From Modicisalibacter muralis (lineage in GTDB: Bacteria; Pseudomonadota; Gammaproteobacteria; Pseudomonadales; Halomonadaceae): DNA of 64,000 bases. Position numbers and translations under genes: made by a program. This document shows, piece by piece, positions 1-8,241 of this stretch (positions are counted from its first letter, which is position 1; each line of letters begins with the position of its first letter). The notes under the pieces were generated by a model. That model did no database searches. It was not told the origin of the DNA and was given only the letters and a program-made list of their open reading frames with translations. The stretch covers positions 496,001 through 560,000 of the forward strand of contig NZ_FNGI01000001.1 in NCBI RefSeq assembly GCF_900102945.1, in the 5' to 3' direction.

Positions 1-37
1 CGACGGCGTCCGTACTGCCGGGATTGGCGTAGATCAT
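1..37 (-). CDS. Aldehyde dehydrogenase, N-terminal fragment (ExaC-like)
   Basis: Only the first 12 codons are inside the window, read leftwards from an ATG at 37; they give MIYANPGSTDAV. An AGGAG sequence lies just upstream. This N-terminus resembles NAD-dependent acetaldehyde/aldehyde dehydrogenases of the ExaC type, which start with a similar Y-A-N-P-G stretch. The divergent response regulator and hybrid kinase next door are of the kind that control ethanol oxidation in Pseudomonas, which fits. With so few residues the family call is tentative. Confidence 0.45.
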   Translation of the reverse strand, partial: MIYANPGSTDAV

Positions 38-132
38 GGCATGGCTCCTATTGCGGATGTTGTCGTTATGAGTGACTCTGGTTAAGTCTTGGTCACGCGT
101 CCGACGTAGGACATCCTTCCGAGGCAGGAGAG

Positions 133-156
133 CGCCTCCTTCGTTGGTAGGAGGCG
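133..156 (+). promoter_or_regulatory. Leader hairpin before the response regulator
   Basis: CGCCTCC (133-139) and GGAGGCG (150-156) form a 7-bp perfect stem with a 10-base loop, ending 16 bases before the ATG at 173. It lies between the divergent aldehyde dehydrogenase and response regulator starts. It could be a leader RNA stem or an operator half-site pair. No T-run follows, so it is not a usual terminator. Confidence 0.3.
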
Positions 157-172
157 AAACGGAGCGAGCGCC

Positions 173-862
173 ATGCATACATTGCTGATCGCCGATGATC
201 ATCCCATGTTCCGCGAAGCCATGGCCGATGCCATTGCTGCCGCCTTGCCCGGCACCACCATTCTCCAGGCCGCGACCCTGGCCCAGACATTACAGGATGC
301 CGCCGCGCACGAAGAGATCGATCTGCTGCTGCTCGACCTGAGCTTGCCCGACAGCGCCGGTCTCGATGGTCTGGCCCGACTGCGTGAGCAGTTGCCTTGG
401 TTGCCGGTCGCGATTATTTCCGCCGAACAGGCCCGCGAGACGGTGCTGGAAGCGCTCAATCTCGGTGCCGTCGGCTATATTCCCAAGTCGACACCACGTC
501 AGGAATTGCTGGCCGCTCTGCAACAGGTCTTGGAAGGGCGGGTTTATCTACCGGCCGGACTGCTGCGCCGGCCATCGTTGGCTCCCCGGCCAGAGGCGAC
601 GGAAACGCCCGACCTGACGCCATTGACCGCCAAGCAGCGCGAGGTTCTGGTGCGGATGTCGCAGGGGAAATCCAACAAGCATATCGCCCGCGAGTTGATG
701 ATTGCCGAAACTACGGTCAAGACTCATGTTTCTGCGATCTTCGGCAAGCTTGGCGTGAGCAGTCGGGTCCAGGCGATTCTGGCCGCCCGTGAGCAGCATC
801 TTGCCCCTTCGGACGAATCGCCGGTTCGACTCGACTCACGTCCTCTCGAGCAGGCTGAGTAG
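173..862 (+). CDS. LuxR/NarL-family response regulator (EraR/ErbR-like)
   Basis: Cytoplasmic two-component regulator of 229 residues. The receiver domain covers about 1-120: acidic pair D8-D9, phosphoacceptor D55 in LLLLDLSLPD, and a lysine in YIPKST. A LuxR-type helix-turn-helix follows at about 148-205 (LTAKQREVL...SNKHIARELMIAETTVKTH). The ATG has a GGAG eight bases upstream. The gene is convergent with the hybrid kinase and overlaps its 3' end by 27 bases, and it is divergent from an aldehyde dehydrogenase. In Pseudomonas the regulators of pyrroloquinoline-quinone ethanol oxidation are of this family and sit near similar kinases, so control of alcohol/aldehyde oxidation is a reasonable inference, not shown by the sequence. 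Confidence 0.85.
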   Translation: MHTLLIADDHPMFREAMADAIAAALPGTTILQAATLAQTLQDAAAHEEIDLLLLDLSLPDSAGLDGLARLREQLPWLPVAIISAEQARETVLEALNLGAVGYIPKSTPRQELLAALQQVLEGRVYLPAGLLRRPSLAPRPEATETPDLTPLTAKQREVLVRMSQGKSNKHIARELMIAETTVKTHVSAIFGKLGVSSRVQAILAAREQHLAPSDESPVRLDSRPLEQAE

Positions 863-2245
863 CTGCATCTTCAGGCGCAACGGTTTGACCGGCTTGAGCA
901 GCCATCCAAATCCCAGCATGCGGGCACGGCGCTTGAGCGTGGCATCATGATTGGCCGTAATCACCAGCACCGGCAGGCCGGGCCAACGCTCGCGCAGCCG
1001 ACTCGCCGCCTCCAGTCCATCCGGGTCGCCTTCCTCCAGGTGATAGTCGACGACCAGCGCATCCGGCGGTGAGGTAGTCTCGCTGTCCAGTACGCCGGGA
1101 CCGGCCGCAGCCATGACCCGACACCCCCAGCTTCCCAATAGCGCCTGCATGCCCTCGCGAATGGCCAGGTCGTTATCGATGACCCATATCACCCGGCCGG
1201 ATAGCGGTTCGTTACCCGGCATGGCTTCGGTCACTGCCTGGACACGCTTTCCCTCGGGCAGTCGACCGTAGGGAACCAGTACCGAGAACAGCGAGCCTCG
1301 TCCGTGCCTGGAGGCCAACCCCACGGGATGGTCGAGCATCGACGTGATTCGGTCGACGATGGCCAAGCCAAGCCCCAAGCCACGATCTTTGTCGTCACGG
1401 CGGCTTTCGGCGCGTCGAAACTCCAGGAAGATCGCTTCGCGCTGGTCTTCGGGAATGCCCGGGCCGGTATCGCCGACGCAGATCTCCAGGCCCTCGGCCC
1501 GACGGCGACACCCCAGCAGGACATGGCCCCGCGCGGTATAGCGGATAGCATTGGTGAGAAAATTGCGCACCACCCGCGCCAGTAGCTGCAGGTCGGAGTC
1601 GATCACGGCCCCACTGCGCACATAGTGCAATGTCAGCCCCTGCGAGACGGCGACCTGATGGTATTCCTGGGCCAGCGTATCGAGCAGGTCGGCGGCGCCG
1701 AAGGGCGCCACATCGGGTTTGAGCACCCCGGCATCCAGCCGCGAGATATCCACTAATGTTCCCAGCAGAGTCTCGACATCCTCGAGCGAGCGGCCGATAT
1801 GTTTGACCAGGCGTCGAGAGGAGTTGGGTACGTGGTGTTCGCCCAGGGCACTGGCGAACAGCCGGGCGGCGTTCAATGGCTGCAGCAGGTCATGGCTGAC
1901 GGCAGCGAGAAACTTGGTCTTGGACAGGTTGGCCGCCTCGGCTTCCTGCTTGGCTTCGATCAGCCGCTGCTCCGCCGAGGCACGGCTGTGAATCTCCTCG
2001 CGCAGCTGGGCATTCACCTGGCCTAGCTCATCGAGGGTGCGATGCAGTGTCTCGGTTCGCTCGCGCACCTGTTCGGCCAGTAGCACGGCGTGCTCGAAGG
2101 CGGCATAGGGCGCACCCTCTGCGAGGCCGCTCGACTCGACGCGTTCGATCAGTGCCGCACACACCTTGCGCAGGCGCCGATTCTCGTCGATCAGCGTCTG
2201 CTCACGCGCCGTGGTGGGTGCCACCTGCTGCGTCGGGTCGGGCAT
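836..2245 (-). CDS. Hybrid sensor histidine kinase, NahK/ErcS'-like
   Basis: A 469-residue kinase with no membrane segment: N-terminal coiled coil (about 15-105), HisKA domain with phosphoacceptor His118 in AAVSHDLLQPL, HATPase domain with a G-x-G box (DTGPGIPEDQ), and a C-terminal receiver domain (DNDLAIREG near its start, phosphoacceptor Asp in ALVVDYHLEEGD). The start was placed at the ATG at 2245 (MPDPTQQ); in-frame codons upstream look non-coding for this frame and run deep into the FIST gene. The 5' end overlaps the FIST gene by 44 bases, so the two are probably co-transcribed and the FIST protein is the likely sensory partner. Similar kinases in Pseudomonas are called NahK or ErcS'; the signal here is unknown. 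Confidence 0.85.
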   Translation of the reverse strand: MPDPTQQVAPTTAREQTLIDENRRLRKVCAALIERVESSGLAEGAPYAAFEHAVLLAEQVRERTETLHRTLDELGQVNAQLREEIHSRASAEQRLIEAKQEAEAANLSKTKFLAAVSHDLLQPLNAARLFASALGEHHVPNSSRRLVKHIGRSLEDVETLLGTLVDISRLDAGVLKPDVAPFGAADLLDTLAQEYHQVAVSQGLTLHYVRSGAVIDSDLQLLARVVRNFLTNAIRYTARGHVLLGCRRRAEGLEICVGDTGPGIPEDQREAIFLEFRRAESRRDDKDRGLGLGLAIVDRITSMLDHPVGLASRHGRGSLFSVLVPYGRLPEGKRVQAVTEAMPGNEPLSGRVIWVIDNDLAIREGMQALLGSWGCRVMAAAGPGVLDSETTSPPDALVVDYHLEEGDPDGLEAASRLRERWPGLPVLVITANHDATLKRRARMLGFGWLLKPVKPLRLKMQLLSLLERT

Positions 2246-3476
2246 GGCCAATAGCGACCCCGGTAAAGGTCTGGTTGATGTGCATGCCATGGTGCTGTTC
2301 CCCGTAGGTGTTGAAGCCGATCGCACGCCACCGACGCAATAGGCGGGAGGCCGATTGCGCTTCGCCGAGCGCTTCGATGGCCAGGCGCCGCAGGAAGCAG
2401 TCACAGCCGACAATCAACGCCGGTGGCCCGAGACGTGACTCGAGACCGGTGAGTACCTGTTCGAGGTCGGCCAGGATCGGTGCCGGCTGCATGGCGGTCA
2501 GGACGATGCCGTTCTCCACCGCGCAGTAGAAGGTCAGGCTGTCGTCAGTATTGACCCGCTGGATCGAGCGTACGTAGAACTGCTCCCCGATACGTACCGC
2601 CAGGGGATGTCGGGCGAAATCGGCCTCACCCAGCCCCGTTACCTCGCGCCCGACCAACCGGGCGTATTCCCTGGCCGCCGGTGCGGCATTGAGCTCGAAC
2701 ACGGTACGTTGGTGCCGGTCCGCGGCGGTTACCACCAGTTTCTCGTCACGCGGGCGCAGGTGGTGGGTGCTGAAGACTTCGAACGGCAGCGGGGTGGTGA
2801 TCATCACCACGACCGCCGCCTGACTGTGGAAACGCCCCTGATGATAGACGTAGGTATGGGCGAGGCGATTGTCGTCGCCCGCCGACCCGCCGAAACTGGG
2901 AATGCTGCCGAGTGCGGCATCCAGTGTCGCCAGTACCTGCTCCTCGCTGCTCGATAGTCCGTCGAGCAATGTCAGTGCGAAGCTGTGATCGGAGACAGAT
3001 ACCGTCGACTGCCGCCGGCACTCGCCGAGCAGCGTATCCACCAGGCATTGCGCCCGTAACAGGTCGAAGGATTCCAGATTGTCGATCAGTGCCGGGGCAG
3101 CGGTGAAGGCGCGACGGTCGAAGCCAATGGCGACCACGCAGCCCCGCCCGTACCCGGCCGGAGTGATCTCCCCCGCCGTGGTACAGCCACTCACCGGAAC
3201 ATTCGGGAATGCCTCATCGAGTGCATGCCCCAGCGCATCCAGCGGATACTCGGCACTACAGAAGAACAGCACCGTGCCCAAGTGGGCATGGCACAGTTCG
3301 GCGGCCAACTCCAGAGCGGCCAACTTTGGATCGCGTTGTAGGGAATGGGCCGTGCGCACCGGTCCAGCCGCCTGGGGCGGCGGACGCTGCGCGCTAGCGT
3401 TCGGGAAGGTATCGAGCATGGCGGCCATCGTGTCGTTGTCGTTTCTGGCAGTGTATTCCCGGGCCAGGCCCTTCAC
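2202..3476 (-). CDS. FIST N- and C-domain sensory protein
   Basis: A 424-residue soluble protein of the FIST family (F-box and intracellular signal transduction proteins), thought to bind small ligands such as amino acids. Recognisable FIST-N features include LFFCSAEYPLDALGHALDEAF and GCTTAGEITPAGYGRGCVVAIGF (split in reading); the C-part carries EYARLVGREVTG and ENGIVLTAM-type motifs. The start is a GTG at 3476 with AGAGGTG five bases upstream; an ATG at 3428 has no such site. It lies directly upstream of, and overlaps, the hybrid kinase gene, which points to a ligand-sensing pair. The same FIST-kinase pair occurs in Pseudomonas. The ligand cannot be read from the sequence. Confidence 0.8.
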   Translation of the reverse strand: MKGLAREYTARNDNDTMAAMLDTFPNASAQRPPPQAAGPVRTAHSLQRDPKLAALELAAELCHAHLGTVLFFCSAEYPLDALGHALDEAFPNVPVSGCTTAGEITPAGYGRGCVVAIGFDRRAFTAAPALIDNLESFDLLRAQCLVDTLLGECRRQSTVSVSDHSFALTLLDGLSSSEEQVLATLDAALGSIPSFGGSAGDDNRLAHTYVYHQGRFHSQAAVVVMITTPLPFEVFSTHHLRPRDEKLVVTAADRHQRTVFELNAAPAAREYARLVGREVTGLGEADFARHPLAVRIGEQFYVRSIQRVNTDDSLTFYCAVENGIVLTAMQPAPILADLEQVLTGLESRLGPPALIVGCDCFLRRLAIEALGEAQSASRLLRRWRAIGFNTYGEQHHGMHINQTFTGVAIGHARPDAAGGTHHGA

Positions 3477-3490
3477 AACGACACCTCTGG

Positions 3491-3504
3491 ATGAGGCGCC
3501 TCAT
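3491..3504. promoter_or_regulatory. 14-base perfect palindrome upstream of the FIST gene
   Basis: ATGAGGCGCCTCAT is a perfect palindrome just upstream of the FIST ribosome-binding site, in the 124-base gap between mtnN and the FIST gene. It could be an operator for a dimeric regulator, or a short stem ending mtnN transcription, though no T-run follows on the minus strand. Confidence 0.3.
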
Positions 3505-3600
3505 GGTGCTTTTGCCCTGTGCTGGTGCGCGATCCGCCGGCGTATTCAGCCAGGGTGGCAGTAGGCGCGGCGACGTTGGCAGGAATGGTGATCGATTGGC

Positions 3601-4326
3601 TCAGGTCTGCTGGGGCGCGTAGCGCGGCGTGCCCAGGCGCTTGACCATGGCCTCGACCATCTCGGCGGAGTGGGTCGCCGCCTGGTCGATGAATGCCGTG
3701 AAGGAGAGGTTGGATTGCTTGCCGGCGATATCCGACAGCGCGCGAATTACCACGAACGGACAGCCGTAGAGATGGCAGGTCTGGGCGATGGCGGCGGCTT
3801 CCATCTCGGCGGCGAGCATGGTCGGGAAGCGCTCGCGGGTGCGCTCCACGGCATCCGGGCAGGCCATGAAGGCATCGCCGGTGGCGATCAGCCCCTCGAA
3901 GACGCGCAGATGCCCAAGGCTTTCGATGCACTCGCGGGCGACGCGCACCAGGCGCTCGTCAGGACGATAGGCGGCCGGCATTTTGGGTACCTGACCATGC
4001 TCGTAGCCGAACACCACGGCATCGACATCGTGATGACGAACCTCGCTGGAGATCACCACGTCGCCGACTTCGAGCTCGCTACCGAAACCGCCGGCCGAGC
4101 CGGTATTGATGATCACTTCGGGATGGTACATGTCGAGCAGCAGGGTGGTGCCGATGGCGGCGTTCACCTTGCCGATGCCGGATTGCAGAATGACCACCTC
4201 GACGCCATGCAGGCGGCCGGTATGGAAGGTCGAGCCGACGTACTGGCGAGTCTGGCGATCTTCCAGATGCGAGGCGAGCAGGGCAACCTCTTCGGCCATG
4301 GCGCCGATGATTCCGATTTTCTGCAT
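3601..4326 (-). CDS. mtnN: 5'-methylthioadenosine/S-adenosylhomocysteine nucleosidase
   Basis: A 241-residue cytoplasmic hydrolase that removes adenine from methylthioadenosine and S-adenosylhomocysteine, giving S-ribosylhomocysteine for LuxS. Visible family motifs are [14 protein letters not shown] with the acid residue E12, the phosphorylase-like glycine turn TGSAGGF, substrate loop AAEMEAAAIAQ and catalytic aspartate in RALSDIAG. The ATG at 4326 was chosen because the protein then begins as MTANs usually do, and because it shares its A with the luxS stop codon (TGATG), implying translational coupling. This gene and the upstream luxS catalyse consecutive steps of activated-methyl-cycle recycling. 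Confidence 0.95.
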   Translation of the reverse strand: MQKIGIIGAMAEEVALLASHLEDRQTRQYVGSTFHTGRLHGVEVVILQSGIGKVNAAIGTTLLLDMYHPEVIINTGSAGGFGSELEVGDVVISSEVRHHDVDAVVFGYEHGQVPKMPAAYRPDERLVRVARECIESLGHLRVFEGLIATGDAFMACPDAVERTRERFPTMLAAEMEAAAIAQTCHLYGCPFVVIRALSDIAGKQSNLSFTAFIDQAATHSAEMVEAMVKRLGTPRYAPQQT

Positions 4327-4796
4327 CAGGCGAACACCTGATTCCATTCGCTGCGCTTGGCCAGAAAGTCGCGAGCGAGAACCTTAGCGCCTTCCAGGCT
4401 GTGGCTGGCGGCCCAGCCGCACTGCATCTCGTTGCAGGCGGGTACGGCGTCGGCCACGAGCACGTCTTCCAGCGTTTTGGCCAACAGATTCAACACGTCG
4501 TCGTAATCGTCGTGGTTGATCATGGCCACATAGAAACCGGTCTGGCAGCCCATCGGGCTGATATCGACGACCTTGTCGCTGTGGTTGCGCGACAGCTCGG
4601 CCATCAGGTGCTCAAGGGAGTGCAGTGCGGGCATTTCCATGTGCGCCTGGTTGGGTTGGCAAAAACGCATGTCGTATTTGTGAATCGCGTCGCCACGAAC
4701 CCCGGTCTTGATGCCGGCGAGGCGCACGTAGGGGGCTTTCACCTGGGTATGATCCAGGTTGAAGCTCTCGACGTTCATGGGTTGCTGTTCGCTCAT
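4326..4796 (-). CDS. luxS: S-ribosylhomocysteine lyase (AI-2 synthesis)
   Basis: A 156-residue metalloenzyme that cleaves S-ribosylhomocysteine into homocysteine and DPD, the precursor of AI-2. The metal site HSLEH (H59, E62, H63) and the third ligand C126 in NEMQCGWA are present, as is the catalytic cysteine C84 in PMGCQTGFY. The N-terminal part ([19 protein letters not shown]) resembles the Deinococcus/Firmicutes form rather than the enterobacterial form that begins MPLLDSF. It lies 58 bases downstream of folD and is coupled to mtnN through a TGATG overlap. Confidence 0.95.
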   Translation of the reverse strand: MSEQQPMNVESFNLDHTQVKAPYVRLAGIKTGVRGDAIHKYDMRFCQPNQAHMEMPALHSLEHLMAELSRNHSDKVVDISPMGCQTGFYVAMINHDDYDDVLNLLAKTLEDVLVADAVPACNEMQCGWAASHSLEGAKVLARDFLAKRSEWNQVFA

Positions 4797-4854
4797 CCGG
4801 CGCTCCGTGTTTGCTGAGATGGGAAATCGGGAGCGGGATTATACCTTCTGCTAC

Positions 4855-5718
4855 TCAATCCTGCATGGCGTCGTGGAGTTCGGCGGCGAACAGGGTGTTT
4901 TCGAGTAACGAGGCCACGGTCATCGGGCCGACGCCGCCGGGTACCGGGGTGATATGGCTGGCGCGCTCGGCGGCGGGGGCGAATTCGACGTCACCGATCA
5001 ATTGGCCGCTGTCCTGGCGGTTGATGCCGACGTCGATGACGATGGCGCCCTGTTTGACCCATTCTCCCTTGACCAGGCCCGGCGTGCCCACCGCGACCAC
5101 CAGCAGCTCGGCGCGCCGCACCTGGGCCTCGAGATCGCGGGTAAAACGGTGGCAAACGGTCGTCGTCGCGCCGGCCAGCATCAGCTCCAGCGCCATGGGA
5201 CGACCGACGATATTGGAAGCGCCGACGACCGTGGCGTTCAGGCCACGTACCGCCAGATCGCTCTCCTGAAGCAGGGTCATGATGCCCTTGGGCGTGCAGG
5301 GGCGCAGCACCGGCAGGCGCTGGGCGAGTCGCCCGAGATTGTAGGGGTGGAAGCCGTCGATGTCCTTGTCCGGACGGATGCGCTCGAGTATCGGTCGCGC
5401 ATCGAGATGCTCGGGCAGCGGTAGCTGTACCAGGATGCCGTCGATCACCGGGTCGGCATTCAACTCATCGACCAGCGCTTCGAGATCCGCCTGGGTGGTG
5501 TCGGTCGGCAACTGATGGCGAAAGGATTGGATACCGGCCTGCTCGCAGGCGCGGTGCTTGTTGCGCACATAGACTTCGGATGCCGGATCCTCGCCGACCA
5601 GCACCACGGCAAGACCGGGAATGCGGGCGCCGGCTTCGCGGCGAGCCGCTACCTGGCGAGCGACCTGTTGGCGTACATGCGCGGCAATCGCCTTGCCGTC
5701 GATCAGTTGGGCGGTCAT
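4855..5718 (-). CDS. folD: Bifunctional methylenetetrahydrofolate dehydrogenase/cyclohydrolase
   Basis: A 287-residue cytoplasmic enzyme of one-carbon metabolism that interconverts 5,10-methylene- and 10-formyl-tetrahydrofolate with NADP. Family signatures include [18 protein letters not shown] with the active-site region around residues 40-60, the proline-rich QLPLPEHLD, the Rossmann part [13 protein letters not shown], and the closing [18 protein letters not shown]. Length is normal for FolD. It is the first gene of a minus-strand run folD-luxS-mtnN, linking folate one-carbon units with the methyl cycle. The start ATG at 5718 is preceded by a short AGGATCT-like site. Confidence 0.95.
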   Translation of the reverse strand: MTAQLIDGKAIAAHVRQQVARQVAARREAGARIPGLAVVLVGEDPASEVYVRNKHRACEQAGIQSFRHQLPTDTTQADLEALVDELNADPVIDGILVQLPLPEHLDARPILERIRPDKDIDGFHPYNLGRLAQRLPVLRPCTPKGIMTLLQESDLAVRGLNATVVGASNIVGRPMALELMLAGATTTVCHRFTRDLEAQVRRAELLVVAVGTPGLVKGEWVKQGAIVIDVGINRQDSGQLIGDVEFAPAAERASHITPVPGGVGPMTVASLLENTLFAAELHDAMQD

Positions 5719-5960
5719 CGAGAGATCCTTGCGTACTTGGCGGCAGCGGAAAACGAGGCGCTGATTTTCGCATGGCAGCGGCTACAGTCAAAGCGGCTTT
5801 AGGGACCCACTGGCGCGAAGCTGGGCCGAACCTTGACCAAGTCGGGGGTGCCAAACTACGTTTTTTTAACGCAGTGAGTGAATTGTCGTGATGCTCGACA
5901 TAGCTGTAACAACAATAAAGCGTCGGCAGTGCATCGAACGCCGGCCTCGGGAGGGAAGTC

Positions 5961-7253
5961 ATGTGCTCACGCAAGTACGTCCCATCGAACGATACCGGAT
6001 TGACCCGGCGTAACTTCATCAAGACCACTGGTGTCGTCGCAATCGGCACGGCCATCGCTGGCCATATACCCACCATCTTCGCCCAGCAGAAGAAACCTCT
6101 CAGGATCGGTGCCTCCATCTCGCTTACGGGCAAGTACGCGCGTTCCGGCGAGGAGCAGCACAAGGGCTATATGCTCTGGGCCAAACACGTCAACGAACTG
6201 GGTCACAGCTATGGCAAGGCGGACTTGCCCAACAGCGGCGAACCCGGCTTGTTGGGCCGGCCGGTGGAACTCATCGTGCTTGACGACCGTAGCGATCCGA
6301 CCACGGGCGTGCGGCTCTACAACGAACTCATCCATAGCCGTCAGGTGGACTTACTGCTGGGTCCCTACTCGAGTGCCGTGACCAATGCGGTCGCTCCGAT
6401 CATCGAGAACGCGCAGATCCCGACGCCGAACCCGATGGCCTCAAGCACGGCAATCTGGGAAGGCCGCAATCTACAGTGGCAGGTTCAGGTCCAGCCGCCG
6501 GGTAGTCGGCGTCTGCCGGGGCTGACCCAGGTTGCGATGGAGCACGGCGACGAAAAGATCGCCATTATCTACGAAGACAGCGAGTTTCCGCGCAACGCGG
6601 CCAAGGCCCTGCGCGCACGCGCGAAAGAGGACGGGCTGCAGATCGTTCTCGACACCGCTTACCCGGTAAAGATCACCGACTGGACGCCTATCGTTCAGCA
6701 GGTGATGAACTCGGGCGCCACGGTGCTCGCCGGCGGCGGCTACCTGCCCGATGCCATCGGCATCACTCGAGCCACGCGCTCGCTGGGCTACCAACCCAAT
6801 ATTCTGTCGCTGCTGGTCGGGGTGGCATTACCCGATTATCGCGATACGTTGGGCAAGGCCGCATTGACCGTGACCGGCGATGCCGACTGGACGCCAAACG
6901 TCAATTACCCCGGCGCGCAGAAATACGTCGAGGCCTACCGCAGCGAATATGGCGGGGTGCCCGAGTACCACTCCGCAGGCGGTTATGGCGCCGCGCAAAT
7001 TCTCGAGGAGGCGGTGCGACGTGCCGGAACCGTCGACGATTTCGAGAAGATCCGCGACATCATGTTCGAGCTGAAGACCACGACCGTCTTCAACCTCTAT
7101 GAGGTTGCTCCACTCGACTCCCCGGACTCCGGGCTACAGCTAGCCGCGAACCGCGTCATGCTGCAGGTACAGGAGGCGGACGGCAAGCTCGAAAACGCGG
7201 TCGTCTACCCGGACGAGGCAGCCAACGCCCAATGGATATATCCCTTCCAGTGA
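5961..7253 (+). CDS. ABC transporter substrate-binding protein, Liv type, Tat-exported
   Basis: A 430-residue periplasmic binding protein (type 1 periplasmic fold, leucine-binding family). A twin-arginine signal is visible: TRRNFIKT (about 14-21) followed by a hydrophobic stretch to about residue 40, ending IFAQQ. The mature start RIGASISLTGKYARSGEEQHKGY is typical of amide/branched-chain amino-acid binding proteins. GGAGG six bases before the ATG supports the start. It leads an importer operon with LivH-, LivM-, LivG- and LivF-like genes. Substrate is not identifiable from sequence; amino acids, amides or urea-like compounds are all possible. Confidence 0.85.
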   Translation: MCSRKYVPSNDTGLTRRNFIKTTGVVAIGTAIAGHIPTIFAQQKKPLRIGASISLTGKYARSGEEQHKGYMLWAKHVNELGHSYGKADLPNSGEPGLLGRPVELIVLDDRSDPTTGVRLYNELIHSRQVDLLLGPYSSAVTNAVAPIIENAQIPTPNPMASSTAIWEGRNLQWQVQVQPPGSRRLPGLTQVAMEHGDEKIAIIYEDSEFPRNAAKALRARAKEDGLQIVLDTAYPVKITDWTPIVQQVMNSGATVLAGGGYLPDAIGITRATRSLGYQPNILSLLVGVALPDYRDTLGKAALTVTGDADWTPNVNYPGAQKYVEAYRSEYGGVPEYHSAGGYGAAQILEEAVRRAGTVDDFEKIRDIMFELKTTTVFNLYEVAPLDSPDSGLQLAANRVMLQVQEADGKLENAVVYPDEAANAQWIYPFQ

Positions 7254-7374
7254 GCGCCACGACAGAGCCGGGGCCGTTATCGATCCCCGGCAATAACAAA
7301 GGGCGGTCGGCATGGGAGCGGTTTTCGGGCTTTCGCTTGGTTCTTTCCGCATGCCGGCCGGCTAAGGAGGCTCG

Positions 7375-8241
7375 GTGGATCATCCTCTTCAACTGCTGGC
7401 AAACGGCCTGGTGGTCGGTGCCATCTATAGCCTGGTTGCGGTCGGGCTGAGTCTGGTATTCGGCGTCATGCGGGTGATCAACATCGCGCATGGCGACTTC
7501 GCCATGCTCGGCGCCTATGTCGCCTTCTTCGCCTGGGATTGGCTCGGCCTCAGCCCGCTCGTCTCGCTGCTGCCGGCGATGGCGATCCTCTTCCTGTTCG
7601 GTGCCGGGCTGCAGAGGCTGGTCATCGAACGAGTGGTTGGTCGGCCGCTGCTGGCCTCGTTGATGCTGACCTTCGGGCTGTCGCTGATCATCTGGAATTC
7701 GAGCCAAGTGGCCTTTACCACCAAGCTGCGTGGCATTTCCTATCTGACGGAGCCGGTGACATTCCTGGGTGTGACGATGTCGCAGTCGTATATCGTCGGT
7801 TTCGTGCTGGCGCTCATTCTTACCGGTGCGCTGTTCGCGTTCCTCAAGTTCACCGCGCCGGGCAAGGCGATCCGCGCGACCTCCCAGAATCAGGACGTTG
7901 CCCTCGCTTGCGGGATAGATGTGCGTCGTGCGCGCACCCTGGCTTTTGGCATTGGCGCCGCGCTCGCCGCCGCAGCCGGAACGCTCATCAGCATGACCGG
8001 CTTCATATATCCCTACATGGGATTCGAGTATCTGGCCAAGACCTTCACCATCGTCGTGCTTGGCGGGCTCGGCAGCGTTGCCGGGGCCCTCGTCGCCGCC
8101 TTTGCCTACGGCCTTCTGGAGAGCTTCGGTACCGCCATGCTCTCGCCGCGCATCGCGCCGGCGCTGCCTTTCGTGCTACTGATCGCGATCATGATTTTCC
8201 GGCCCTCGGGGCTATTCGGCACCAGCGTGGCCGACCGATGA
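7375..8241 (+). CDS. Branched-chain amino-acid-type ABC permease LivH
   Basis: A 288-residue inner-membrane permease with about eight hydrophobic segments. It starts at a GTG with a near-perfect AAGGAGG four bases upstream. The N-terminal motif GAIYSLVAVGLSLVFGVMRVINIAHGDFAMLGAY is diagnostic of LivH, and the EAA-like region lies near VLGGLGSVAGALVAAFAYGLLES. The stop overlaps the following livM start (ATGA). It pairs with LivM to form the translocation pore of the importer encoded around it. Confidence 0.9.
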   Translation: MDHPLQLLANGLVVGAIYSLVAVGLSLVFGVMRVINIAHGDFAMLGAYVAFFAWDWLGLSPLVSLLPAMAILFLFGAGLQRLVIERVVGRPLLASLMLTFGLSLIIWNSSQVAFTTKLRGISYLTEPVTFLGVTMSQSYIVGFVLALILTGALFAFLKFTAPGKAIRATSQNQDVALACGIDVRRARTLAFGIGAALAAAAGTLISMTGFIYPYMGFEYLAKTFTIVVLGGLGSVAGALVAAFAYGLLESFGTAMLSPRIAPALPFVLLIAIMIFRPSGLFGTSVADR

